Below, piece by piece: positions 7,058 through 14,868 of a stretch of 38,507 bases of DNA. The notes beneath the pieces were generated by a model. It was not told the origin of the DNA, did no database searches, and saw only the letters and a program-made list of their open reading frames with translations. The stretch spans positions 1 to 38,507 of the forward strand of contig JAGQZG010000003.1 of the NCBI GenBank assembly GCA_020435705.1, read 5' to 3'. Numbering within the stretch: position 1 is the first letter of the stretch; the number at the start of each line of letters is the position of its first letter. Made by a program: the position numbers and the translations under genes. The stretch is from Mangrovimonas sp. (GTDB taxonomy: Bacteria > Bacteroidota > Bacteroidia > Flavobacteriales > Flavobacteriaceae).

Positions 7058-8201
7058 TATGTAGTAAGCGGGTGAGTTTTATAGATAAGTCTGTGAGGAT
7101 TATCTTGGCATTCCCATTGCGTTCAATATGGTAAATGGCATCCTGTAGCTCAGATGAAATATCCATAATATTGCCTTCGTGTATAAAAGGGGCAAATTTC
7201 TCTAATTGGAAGCTTTCTGCTCTCGGCTGCAGGTAAACCAATTCATGGGCTTTGTAATTGAGCAACATGGCTTGCCTAAAGTAATTCAAGCAAAAGGCTA
7301 AAAACTGCTTTTGGGTTTCCCGCCCGGTTCGGGCAATATCCTCGCTCCAGGAAATGAGATCGTGAATGGCTGTCTTATTGCCTTTGGCCTTAAATGCCGA
7401 ACGCACCCAAAAAACAAACCAAGTTTCAAATTGTATTTCTTCAGAATCTTGATAAACCAGATCACAGGCTCTATTGTAATTTCCATGGGATTGAAAAGCA
7501 ATTTTACGTGCTAGCGGCTCTTCCAATTGATAATCCCTCATGAGGCCTTTAACAACATCATCCTCACTTAAATGCTTAAAATGAATAGATTGACATCTTG
7601 AACGAATGGTATTAATGAGTTGTTCTTCGTCTTCAACAATTAAAATAATGACGGTTTTATCGGGCGGTTCCTCAATAAGTTTTAAAAGCTTGTTCGCACA
7701 TTGGGTATTCATGATTTCGGCCATCCACATGATCAAAACCTTATACCCGCCTTCATAAGATTTTAGGGAAAGCGTATTGTAAATTTCAGTTGCCTCATGC
7801 ACACTTATGTTGCCTTGCTTGTTTTCAACCCCTAAGATTCTATACCAATCAAACAAATTGCCATAGGGCTGCTCATTCAACAGTTTTCTCCAGTCACTTA
7901 GATAATTTTTACTGGTTGGGTTTTTGGTACTATCGTTTTCTTTTTTTGCCACAGGGTAAGCAAAGTGCAAGTCAGGATGGGAGAAATTTTTGAATTTGAT
8001 ATTGCAGGATTCATTTCCGCCTGAATTTTCACCGTTAGTGTTGGAACACAAAATGTATTGTGCATAAGCGATGGCCATGGGCAAGGAACCACATCCTTCA
8101 GGCCCAACAAACAATTGCGCATGTGGAATGCGACCTTCATCAACCGATTTTGTGAGATGTTTCTTGATATGTTCCTGACCTAGTATTTCGCTGAAAAGCA
8201 T
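7044..8201 (-). CDS. holB: DNA polymerase III subunit delta-prime
   Basis: A 385-residue AAA+ clamp-loader protein. The N-terminus MLFSEILGQEHIKKHLTKSV, the P-loop-like FVGPEGCGSLPMAIAYAQYI without the ATP-binding lysine, and IEEPPDKTVIILIV followed by the SRC motif (TIRSRCQSIHF) are typical of bacterial delta-prime, which does not hydrolyse ATP. The C-terminal helical collar domain follows. It loads the beta clamp together with delta and the DnaX subunits. The gene is convergent with the DUF4249 gene and divergent from pgk; its stop codon is embedded in the terminator hairpin. The CSNTNG..SCN region could be a degenerate zinc site, but only two cysteines are near each other. Confidence 0.93.
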   Translation of the reverse strand: MLFSEILGQEHIKKHLTKSVDEGRIPHAQLFVGPEGCGSLPMAIAYAQYILCSNTNGENSGGNESCNIKFKNFSHPDLHFAYPVAKKENDSTKNPTSKNYLSDWRKLLNEQPYGNLFDWYRILGVENKQGNISVHEATEIYNTLSLKSYEGGYKVLIMWMAEIMNTQCANKLLKLIEEPPDKTVIILIVEDEEQLINTIRSRCQSIHFKHLSEDDVVKGLMRDYQLEEPLARKIAFQSHGNYNRACDLVYQDSEEIQFETWFVFWVRSAFKAKGNKTAIHDLISWSEDIARTGRETQKQFLAFCLNYFRQAMLLNYKAHELVYLQPRAESFQLEKFAPFIHEGNIMDISSELQDAIYHIERNGNAKIILTDLSIKLTRLLHKKAS

Positions 8202-8247
8202 AAAGCAAAGATAACAGAAATCATATTTTTATATAATTGTGATGCCT

Positions 8248-8255
8248 TATATTTG
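8248..8255 (+). promoter_or_regulatory. Bacteroidota -7 promoter element of pgk
   Basis: TATATTTG matches TAnnTTTG and ends 20 bases before the chosen pgk start. It also covers the first base of the upstream GTG at 8255, arguing that translation begins at the later GTG. No clear -33 TTG at 19-base spacing; a T-run occupies that place. Confidence 0.55.
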
Positions 8256-8275
8256 TGCTTCTAAATTTTATACCT

Positions 8276-9466
8276 GTGAAAACAATAGACGACTTTAATT
8301 TCGAGAATAAAAAAGCACTCATTCGTGTTGATTTTAATGTTCCACTGAACGAAAACTTTGAAGTAACTGACGATACCCGTATCGTGTCGGCAAAACCTAC
8401 CATCATCAAAATTCTTGAAGATGGCGGAAGTTGTGTACTGATGTCGCATTTGGGGAGACCTAAAGGTGTTCAGGAAGTGTTTTCTTTAAAGCATATTGTT
8501 CCTAAAGTTGAAGAGGTTTTGGGGGTGAAAGTGAAATTTGCCTCCAATTGTGTAGGTGAAGAGGCCGAATTGGCCGTTAACAATTTAAACCCAGGCGAAG
8601 TTTTGCTTTTGGAAAACCTCCGTTTCCATAACGAAGAGGAAAAGGGAGACCTGGCATTTTCTGAAAAGCTATCCAAATTAGGAGATATCTATGTAAACGA
8701 CGCCTTTGGAACAGCTCATAGAGCGCATGCCTCTACCACGATTGTAGCTCAGTTTTTTCCAGAGAAAAAGTGCTTTGGCTATTTAATGGCTAAAGAAATT
8801 GACAGTATAGATAAAGTCCTGAACAATAGTGAAAAGCCTGTTTTGGCTATCCTAGGAGGATCTAAAGTTTCTTCAAAAATCACCATTATTGAAAACATCT
8901 TAGGAAAAGTGAACCATTTGATTATAGGTGGCGGAATGTCTTTCACCTTCATTAAAGCTATGGGAGGTTCTATAGGAGAGTCTATTTGTGAAGATGATAA
9001 GCAAGAGTTGGCTCTGGAAATCCTGAAAAAAGCGAAAGAAAACAATGTTCAGGTACACTTGCCAATAGATGTAATTGCTGCCGATGCTTTTAGTAATGAG
9101 GCTCACACTCAAGTAGTTGATATCAAATCAATTCCGGAAGCGTGGCAAGGGTTGGATGCGGGACCAAAATCGCTTGAAATCTTTCATCAAGTGGTGATGC
9201 AATGCAAAACTATTTTATGGAATGGCCCCCTTGGTGTTTTCGAAATGGAAACGTTTTCAAAAGGAACCATTGCTTTAGGAAATTCCATTGCCGAAGCAAC
9301 AGCAAAAGGCGCTTTTTCATTAGTGGGTGGCGGCGACTCCGTTGCTGCTGTGAAACAGTTTGGTTTTGAGGATAAAGTGAGCTATGTTAGCACCGGTGGT
9401 GGGGCTATGCTGGAAAGTCTTGAAGGTAAAACATTGCCAGGAATTGCGGCTATTTTAGAGAAATAA
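8276..9466 (+). CDS. pgk: phosphoglycerate kinase
   Basis: The start is placed at the GTG at 8276, giving [23 protein letters not shown] directly after the initiator, the usual N-terminus in this group, and a length of 396 residues, normal for the family; an upstream in-frame GTG at 8255 overlaps the promoter -7 box. Family hallmarks are [16 protein letters not shown] (substrate binding), [41 protein letters not shown], and the C-terminal [13 protein letters not shown] and [14 protein letters not shown] nucleotide-binding motifs. It transfers phosphate between 1,3-bisphosphoglycerate and ADP in glycolysis and gluconeogenesis in the cytoplasm. All catalytic motifs are intact. It appears to be transcribed alone. 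Confidence 0.97.
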   Translation: MKTIDDFNFENKKALIRVDFNVPLNENFEVTDDTRIVSAKPTIIKILEDGGSCVLMSHLGRPKGVQEVFSLKHIVPKVEEVLGVKVKFASNCVGEEAELAVNNLNPGEVLLLENLRFHNEEEKGDLAFSEKLSKLGDIYVNDAFGTAHRAHASTTIVAQFFPEKKCFGYLMAKEIDSIDKVLNNSEKPVLAILGGSKVSSKITIIENILGKVNHLIIGGGMSFTFIKAMGGSIGESICEDDKQELALEILKKAKENNVQVHLPIDVIAADAFSNEAHTQVVDIKSIPEAWQGLDAGPKSLEIFHQVVMQCKTILWNGPLGVFEMETFSKGTIALGNSIAEATAKGAFSLVGGGDSVAAVKQFGFEDKVSYVSTGGGAMLESLEGKTLPGIAAILEK

Positions 9467-9564
9467 TTTACGTAAAACGTTAAAAAGCAATAAAAAGACT
9501 TTATTTTCTTAAATAAAAACACGAATTTAGTCACTGCTCCGTTTTACTGTAAACCTATTTTTTC

Positions 9565-11112
9565 ATGAGAAACCAACTTATAGCCTTAATAACGCTCGTT
9601 CTTTTCGTAAGCGCCTCTTACGGACAGGATAACCCACCTAAAACAAATACTGTTTTTAAGGATTCTGTAATAGATGGCAAAGCAGTGTATGTTAAAGAAT
9701 CCAATGAAGATTCACTTTCAATTAAAGACCAGTTGAAAGATGACGAATTTGTTGCAGGTATTGACGAAAAGTGGTTGGAAGAACTTTATAGCAATTCGCT
9801 TTTTGACACGATTTATGCTTCGGTTTCAGGGTTAGATTACAAAGAAGTTGATTATCCAGAGCTTAATACAGATACACTTAAAGTAAGACTGCAAAAGCTT
9901 AATGCAAAAACACCTTTTAATGTTGAGTACAACCCAGCATTGGAAAGCGTTATTAAAACATTTCTGAAAAATAGAAGACAAACTCTAGAGCGATTGATGG
10001 GATTGAGCCATTTCTATTTCCCCATGTTTGAACACGAATTTGACAAGTACAATATTCCTTTGGAAATAAAATATTTGGCTATCGTTGAATCTGCTTTAAA
10101 ACCAAGAGCGAAATCCCGTGTGGGCGCTACCGGTCTTTGGCAATTTATGTTCACCACCGGAAAGATGTATGGGTTGGACGTAAGCAGTTATGTGGACGAG
10201 CGAAGCGATCCCGTAAAATCTACCGAAGCGGCGGCTCAATATTTGTCAAAACTCTATGAAATCTTTGGTGATTGGGATTTGGCACTTGCCGCCTATAATT
10301 CTGGACCGGGAAATGTTACCAAAGCCATTAGACGTTCGGGTGGTTATGAGAATTACTGGAACATTCGCAATTATTTACCACGCGAAACAGCAGGCTATGT
10401 ACCGGCTTTTTTAGCAACCATGTACATTTTTGAGTATGCCGATGAGCACGGTTTTAACAAACAAAAACCCCTGTTCAATTATGTTGAAACCGATACTATT
10501 AGGGTGAAGCAAATGATTACTCTAGATCAAGTTTCAGAAGTTACAGGTGTAGATATAGATGCGCTTCAGTTTTTAAACCCGTCCTATAAACTGGATATTA
10601 TCCCTTACATTAAAGACGAGAATTACATCTTGCGATTGCCTCGTGAAGCGGTAGGTATTTTTGTGGCCAATGAAGAGGCTATATATGCGTATGCCCAAAG
10701 CGAATTTGACAAAAGGGAAAAACCACTACCTCAGTTTTTTGAAGAAGACACCAAGCTCACTTATCGGGTACGAAGTGGTGACTATCTAGGGAAAATTGCT
10801 AGAAAATACGGAGTAAGAGTAAGCGATATTAAAAGGTGGAATGGTTTACGGAGTAATGATATTCACATTGGGCAACGGTTAACCATTTACAGGCGAAGTG
10901 TAGGCGCAACGGCTTCTACATCAACTAAATCAAAGCCTACAACAAGTAGTTCCAGCGGCGAAAACACCGTATATACGGTAAGAAGTGGGGACTCTTTATG
11001 GAGCATTGCCCAAAAATTTCCTGGAGTTTCTGTTCAAAATATTAAAGATTGGAACGGTATTAGTGGTAATAAATTAAAACCCGGAATGAAATTGAAAATT
11101 TCCAAGGGGTAA
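9565..11112 (+). CDS. LysM-containing lytic transglycosylase, MltD-like
   Basis: A 515-residue exported protein with a signal peptide ending near ASYGQ (residue 20). A non-catalytic N-terminal region is followed by an SLT domain at about residues 160-290, with the catalytic glutamate in IVESALKP (Glu175), then GATGLWQFM and AAYNSGPGN. Two LysM peptidoglycan-binding repeats follow at about 394-440 (YRVRSGDYLGKIARKYG) and 470-513 (YTVRSGDSLWSIAQKF), joined by a Ser/Thr-rich linker. It should cleave peptidoglycan glycan strands to form 1,6-anhydro-muramoyl ends in the periplasm. The architecture matches MltD, although MltD in enterobacteria is a lipoprotein and this one shows no lipobox cysteine. 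A DUF4837 lipoprotein gene follows closely and is probably cotranscribed. Confidence 0.92.
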   Translation: MRNQLIALITLVLFVSASYGQDNPPKTNTVFKDSVIDGKAVYVKESNEDSLSIKDQLKDDEFVAGIDEKWLEELYSNSLFDTIYASVSGLDYKEVDYPELNTDTLKVRLQKLNAKTPFNVEYNPALESVIKTFLKNRRQTLERLMGLSHFYFPMFEHEFDKYNIPLEIKYLAIVESALKPRAKSRVGATGLWQFMFTTGKMYGLDVSSYVDERSDPVKSTEAAAQYLSKLYEIFGDWDLALAAYNSGPGNVTKAIRRSGGYENYWNIRNYLPRETAGYVPAFLATMYIFEYADEHGFNKQKPLFNYVETDTIRVKQMITLDQVSEVTGVDIDALQFLNPSYKLDIIPYIKDENYILRLPREAVGIFVANEEAIYAYAQSEFDKREKPLPQFFEEDTKLTYRVRSGDYLGKIARKYGVRVSDIKRWNGLRSNDIHIGQRLTIYRRSVGATASTSTKSKPTTSSSSGENTVYTVRSGDSLWSIAQKFPGVSVQNIKDWNGISGNKLKPGMKLKISKG

Positions 11113-11134
11113 AACGATATTGAAAAAAACAATC

Positions 11135-12124
11135 ATGATTAAAAAAATCCTATTAAGCGCCTCTATCTTACTTGTCTTCATGTCTTGCGAAAAAAAATCT
11201 TCGCAACGAATTCTTACAGATTCATTTGGTAACACAAACGAGCTCACAATTGTTGTGGACAACGACCTTTGGGAAGGCAGTCTTGGAGACAGTATTCGTT
11301 CAATTTTGGCAGCTCCCGTAGATGGATTACCCAGAGAAGAACCCATGTTCACCCTCAATCAAATACCACCTTCGGTGTTTACAAATTATGCCACCCAAGG
11401 ACGCATTATCTTAAAAATTGAAAATGAAGGTGAGCCTGATATCAAGTACATGAAGGATGTTTTTGCTACGCCACAACGCCTCATTTTGGTAAAAGGAAGT
11501 ACCAATCAACAAATAGTTGATTTGATAAAACAAGATGAGGGGAAAATTATAGGAACATTTAAAAACCAAGAGATCAAAGAAAAGCAACGACGCATTTCCC
11601 TCTCTCTATTAAAGGACAAACGGCTTGAGGAAAAATTAGGCATTAAAGTCAATTTTCCCTCGGTTTATAGGGTTGCTAAAGATGTAGACAACTTCTTTTG
11701 GTTTAGAAAAGATATCACCACCGGAACTTTAAATGTGATGATTTTTGAATTGCCTCTGGGCGCCATCAAAGAAAATGACAGTATGGTGAACCAAATTACC
11801 AAAATGAGGGATTCTATAGGGGAAAAATATATTCCAGGGCCAACAGATGGTTCTTTCATGATAACCGAAAAGAAATATTCCCCCATATTTTTCACCACTG
11901 AAATTGAGGGCAAAAAAACCTATGTAACCAAAGGAACTTGGGAAGTGGAAAATGCTTTTATGGCTGGGCCATACGTTAATTATGTTATTGAAGACAAGCC
12001 CAACAATCGTTTATTGGTCATGGAGGGTTTTGCGTTTGCGCCATCAGTTGAGCAGAGAGAGTACATGTTTGAACTGGAAGCCATTATCAAGTCTGTGAAA
12101 TTTCTCAATGAGAAGAAAGAATAA
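11135..12124 (+). CDS. DUF4837-family lipoprotein
   Basis: The ATG at 11135 is chosen over an in-frame TTG at 11120 because it gives a compact lipoprotein signal peptide ending in FMSC (lipidated Cys18); the protein is then 329 residues. It begins RILTDSFGNTNELTIVVDNDLWEGSLGDSIRSIL, the usual start of the Bacteroidota DUF4837 family, which has no known biochemical role. The mature part is a mixed alpha/beta protein without further membrane segments, probably periplasmic or attached to the outer membrane. It lies 22 bases after the lytic transglycosylase gene, suggesting an envelope-related function in one transcript, and is closed by a strong terminator. Confidence 0.8.
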   Translation: MIKKILLSASILLVFMSCEKKSSQRILTDSFGNTNELTIVVDNDLWEGSLGDSIRSILAAPVDGLPREEPMFTLNQIPPSVFTNYATQGRIILKIENEGEPDIKYMKDVFATPQRLILVKGSTNQQIVDLIKQDEGKIIGTFKNQEIKEKQRRISLSLLKDKRLEEKLGIKVNFPSVYRVAKDVDNFFWFRKDITTGTLNVMIFELPLGAIKENDSMVNQITKMRDSIGEKYIPGPTDGSFMITEKKYSPIFFTTEIEGKKTYVTKGTWEVENAFMAGPYVNYVIEDKPNNRLLVMEGFAFAPSVEQREYMFELEAIIKSVKFLNEKKE

Positions 12125-12158
12125 AAAAAAGCCCGAAAATAATTTTCGGGCTTTTTTT
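12124..12158. terminator. strong bidirectional terminator between DUF4837 gene and tatA-like gene
   Basis: A run of A, then GCCCGAAAA and TTTTCGGGC as a 9-base perfect stem with a TAA loop, then a run of T. The flanking A and T runs extend the stem and allow termination on both strands, serving the convergent genes on each side. Confidence 0.93.
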
Positions 12159-12171
12159 ATAGAGTGATAAT

Positions 12172-12351
12172 TTAGTTTTTCTTTTCCTCAGTATCGTCTT
12201 CCTTGCTGGCGTCTTTGAATTCCTTGATCCCTTTTCCCAAACCTTTCATCAATTCAGGAATTTTTTTACCCCCGAACAATAACAGAATAGCAAGCCCAAT
12301 GATAATGTATTGCCAAGGGCCTACAACCAAAAATATGTTTAAAGCTATCAT
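12172..12351 (-). CDS. tatA: TatA/E-family twin-arginine translocase subunit
   Basis: A short gene of 59 codons and a TAA stop. The protein starts MIALNIFLVVGPWQYIII, has one membrane helix at about residues 5-26 (GLAILLLFGG), then the hallmark FGGKKIPELMKGLGKGIKEFK amphipathic helix and a charged tail ending EDDTEEKKN. This is the TatA/TatE layout: an N-terminal helix, a short hinge with FG, and a membrane-surface helix. TatA oligomers form the conducting path for folded proteins in the Tat system. TatC is not in the window. It is divergent from the M23 peptidase gene and convergent with DUF4837. TatA versus TatB cannot be fully settled, but the short tail favours TatA. Confidence 0.9.
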   Translation of the reverse strand: MIALNIFLVVGPWQYIIIGLAILLLFGGKKIPELMKGLGKGIKEFKDASKEDDTEEKKN

Positions 12352-12374
12352 ATTTATGAAATTTAATTAAAGTG

Positions 12375-12382
12375 CAAATTTA
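12375..12382 (-). promoter_or_regulatory. Bacteroidota -7 promoter element of the tatA-like gene
   Basis: Read on the minus strand the bases are TAAATTTG, a match to TAnnTTTG, 23 bases upstream of the tatA-like start. No convincing -33 element at the usual spacing. Confidence 0.45.
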
Positions 12383-12445
12383 ATAATTAAACTTCAATAT
12401 TATCGTTTTAAATCTAACTTTAGCATAATATCATTTAGACCTCTG

Positions 12446-12463
12446 TAAATTTGTTTAATTTTG
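12446..12463 (+). promoter_or_regulatory. overlapping -7 promoter elements of the M23 peptidase gene
   Basis: Two matches to TAnnTTTG, TAAATTTG (12446-12453) and TAATTTTG (12456-12463), lie just before the ATG at 12469. The first is the more likely because the second would leave almost no untranslated leader. A TTTAG near 12434-12438 could act as a weak -33 for the second. Confidence 0.45.
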
Positions 12464-12468
12464 TGTGG

Positions 12469-13338
12469 ATGGCAGCAAAGAAAAAACCTAAAAAAAAATT
12501 CGCTAAAAAGCTCTTGCATAAGTACCGCTTGGTAATTCTCAATGAGGATACTTTTGAAGAGCGCCTTTCTTTCAAGCTCACAAGGCTCAATGTGTTTGTA
12601 TTGACGATGTTGTCGGCTATCTTTTTAATTGCAGGCACGACGTTGTTCATTGCCTTTACCCCTTTAAGGGAATATATTCCGGGGTATTCGTCTACAGCAT
12701 TAAAAAAACAAGCCGTTAAGCTCAGTTATCAAACAGATTCATTGCAAAAAGTGATTGAGGTAAACGAACGGTATTTTGCTTCCATAAAAAAAGTGCTACA
12801 GGGCGAAATAAACCCTACGGATTTTAATAGAGATTCTATTATCGAAACGGCTCAAGCCGATGTTTCACAAAGAGACCTTCAACCCTCAAAAGCTGATTCA
12901 TTACTCCGTGATAAGGTAGATAAAGAAGATAAATTCAATCTTTTTGAATCGGCCACTTCGGCTTCCAAATTTATACTTTTCCCCCCTGTTAACGGAACGA
13001 TTTCCGAACCATACAATGCAGATAAAAAGCACTATGCTATAGATATTGTCGTGGCCAAAGATACGCCCATAAAATCAACTGCTGATGGCACCGTGATTTT
13101 TGCCGAATGGACCGCCGAAACAGGCTATGTTATTATTATAGAACATAGCTATGGGCTCATTTCGGTGTATAAGCACAATGCGTCCTTAACAAAAAGTCAG
13201 GGCGATTTAGTGAAAGCAGGCGAAGTCATAGCCACGGCCGGCAACACGGGAGAATTAACCACAGGGCCACATTTGCATTTTGAGCTCTGGAGTGATGGAT
13301 ACCCCATAAACCCAACCAATTTCATAGATTTCAAATAA
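12469..13338 (+). CDS. M23-family metallopeptidase, membrane anchored
   Basis: The ATG at 12469 is chosen; an upstream in-frame TTG at 12451 overlaps promoter-like elements. The 289-residue protein has a lysine-rich cytoplasmic start (AAKKKPKKKFAKK), one membrane helix at about residues 43-64, a periplasmic linker, and a C-terminal LytM/M23 domain at about 175-285. Zinc ligands are seen as H188/D192 (HYAID) and the HLH of GPHLHFELW (H268, H270). M23 enzymes cut peptide cross-links in peptidoglycan; with an intact site this one is likely active. The next gene starts inside its stop codon (TAATG), so they are translationally coupled. Confidence 0.92.
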   Translation: MAAKKKPKKKFAKKLLHKYRLVILNEDTFEERLSFKLTRLNVFVLTMLSAIFLIAGTTLFIAFTPLREYIPGYSSTALKKQAVKLSYQTDSLQKVIEVNERYFASIKKVLQGEINPTDFNRDSIIETAQADVSQRDLQPSKADSLLRDKVDKEDKFNLFESATSASKFILFPPVNGTISEPYNADKKHYAIDIVVAKDTPIKSTADGTVIFAEWTAETGYVIIIEHSYGLISVYKHNASLTKSQGDLVKAGEVIATAGNTGELTTGPHLHFELWSDGYPINPTNFIDFK

Positions 13339-14840
13339 TGCCCTCACTAAAATCTATATTGGCAAAACCATTTGCCTCCGCTGTTTATAATAAAATCAAA
13401 AAATGGGCAAACAACCCTATTGAAACCCAAGAAAGCGTTTTTCAGAAACTTATTGCCGATGCTACGTCTACACAGTTTGGACGAGACCACGATTTCATTA
13501 GTATTAATACTCATGAGGACTTCGTTAAACGCGTACCCATTAGGGACTATGAAGCGCTAAAACCTTACGTTGAAAAGGTCGTGGCTGGGAAAGAGAATAT
13601 TCTTTGGCCAGGAAAACCTATCTATTTTGCCAAAACATCAGGCACAACCTCTGGGGCTAAATATATTCCTATTACTAAGGAAAGCATGCCCTACCATGTT
13701 GAAGCTGCTAGGAATGCCATCCTTCTCTATATTCATGAAACGGGTAAGGCAAACTTTGTTGATGGTAAAATGATTTTCCTGCAAGGAAGTCCAATTTTAG
13801 ATGAAAAGAACGGGATAAAATTAGGCCGACTTTCAGGTATTGTGGCTCATTATGTGCCTAAGTATCTTCAAAAAAACCGCATGCCATCTTGGGAAACCAA
13901 TTGCATTGATGATTGGGAAACCAAAGTAAATGCTATAGTTGAAGAAACCTTGCCCGAAAACATGACAATTATTTCGGGGATTCCTTCTTGGGTACAAATG
14001 TATTTTGAAAAAATAGTTGAAAGGACTGGTAAGAATGTGGGCGAAGTATTCAAAAATTTCGAGCTGTTTATTTTTGGTGGGGTTAATTACGAACCTTATA
14101 GAGCCAAGTTTGAAAAGCTCATAGGGAGAAAAGTAGATAGCATTGAACTTTTTCCAGCTAGCGAGGGGTTTTTTGCTTTTCAAGATAAACAAACGGAAAA
14201 AGGGATGCTTCTGCAGCTTAATTCGGGTATCTTCTACGAGTTTATTAAAGCTGACGAGTTTTTTTCGGAAGCACCAACCCGATTGACTTTAAAAGAAGTG
14301 GAGCTTGGGGTAAACTACGTGATGATCATTTCAACCAATGCAGGACTTTGGGCCTATAATATTGGAGATACCGTAGAATTTACCTCGCTCAAACCCTATC
14401 GCGTGATTGTGTCGGGAAGAATAAAACATTTCATTTCGGCTTTCGGGGAGCATGTTATTGGAAAAGAAGTGGAATTGGCCATGCAAGAAGCCCTGGAACA
14501 AACGGGAGTGCAAATTTCGGAGTTTACCGTAGCACCGCAAATCAATCCGACTTCAGGATTGCCATACCACGAATGGTTTGTTGAATTTGAAACCATGCCT
14601 GAAAATATGGCTACTTTTTCCAAGATTATTGATACCTCGTTACAAAGACAAAATAGCTATTATTTTGACCTAATAGAAGGAAAGGTACTCAAACAATTGG
14701 TTGTTACAGCCATAAAACCAGGAGGGTTTAACAAATATATGAAATCAGAAGGTAAGCTAGGGGGACAAAATAAAATCCCCAGATTGTCAAATGATAGAAA
14801 AATTGTGGATAAACTCTGTCAATGGGAATTAACCAAATAG
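13338..14840 (+). CDS. GH3 auxin-responsive-promoter family protein (acyl-adenylating enzyme)
   Basis: A 500-residue cytoplasmic protein of the bacterial branch of the GH3 family, part of the adenylate-forming superfamily. The phosphate-binding motif KTSGTTSGAKYIPIT (about residues 95-109) is intact, followed by ELFPASEGFFAFQD (adenine site), NIGDTVEF and SGRIKHFISAFGEHV (hinge and C-terminal domain). Plant GH3 enzymes join amino acids to acyl acids such as jasmonate and auxin; bacterial members are widespread in Bacteroidota and their substrates are not known. The start codon overlaps the stop of the M23 peptidase gene by one base, a conserved-looking coupling that hints at a link with the envelope. 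Confidence 0.88.
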   Translation: MPSLKSILAKPFASAVYNKIKKWANNPIETQESVFQKLIADATSTQFGRDHDFISINTHEDFVKRVPIRDYEALKPYVEKVVAGKENILWPGKPIYFAKTSGTTSGAKYIPITKESMPYHVEAARNAILLYIHETGKANFVDGKMIFLQGSPILDEKNGIKLGRLSGIVAHYVPKYLQKNRMPSWETNCIDDWETKVNAIVEETLPENMTIISGIPSWVQMYFEKIVERTGKNVGEVFKNFELFIFGGVNYEPYRAKFEKLIGRKVDSIELFPASEGFFAFQDKQTEKGMLLQLNSGIFYEFIKADEFFSEAPTRLTLKEVELGVNYVMIISTNAGLWAYNIGDTVEFTSLKPYRVIVSGRIKHFISAFGEHVIGKEVELAMQEALEQTGVQISEFTVAPQINPTSGLPYHEWFVEFETMPENMATFSKIIDTSLQRQNSYYFDLIEGKVLKQLVVTAIKPGGFNKYMKSEGKLGGQNKIPRLSNDRKIVDKLCQWELTK

Positions 14841-14843
14841 TCT

Positions 14844-14851
14844 TATCTTTG
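14844..14851 (+). promoter_or_regulatory. Bacteroidota -7 promoter element before the DUF6909-like gene
   Basis: TATCTTTG is an exact TAnnTTTG match in the 28-base gap after the GH3-type gene, 17 bases before the ATG at 14869. No clear -33 box. Confidence 0.55.
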
Positions 14852-14868
14852 TTCGCCAAAAAACAGAA

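Noticed and set aside
8255-8275. Earlier GTG start for pgk
   Set aside because: It overlaps the -7 promoter element and adds residues not found at the N-terminus of phosphoglycerate kinases.
9470-9520. Possible terminator after pgk (AATAAA and TTTATT)
   Set aside because: The stem is only A-T pairs with no GC content and would be too weak to call.
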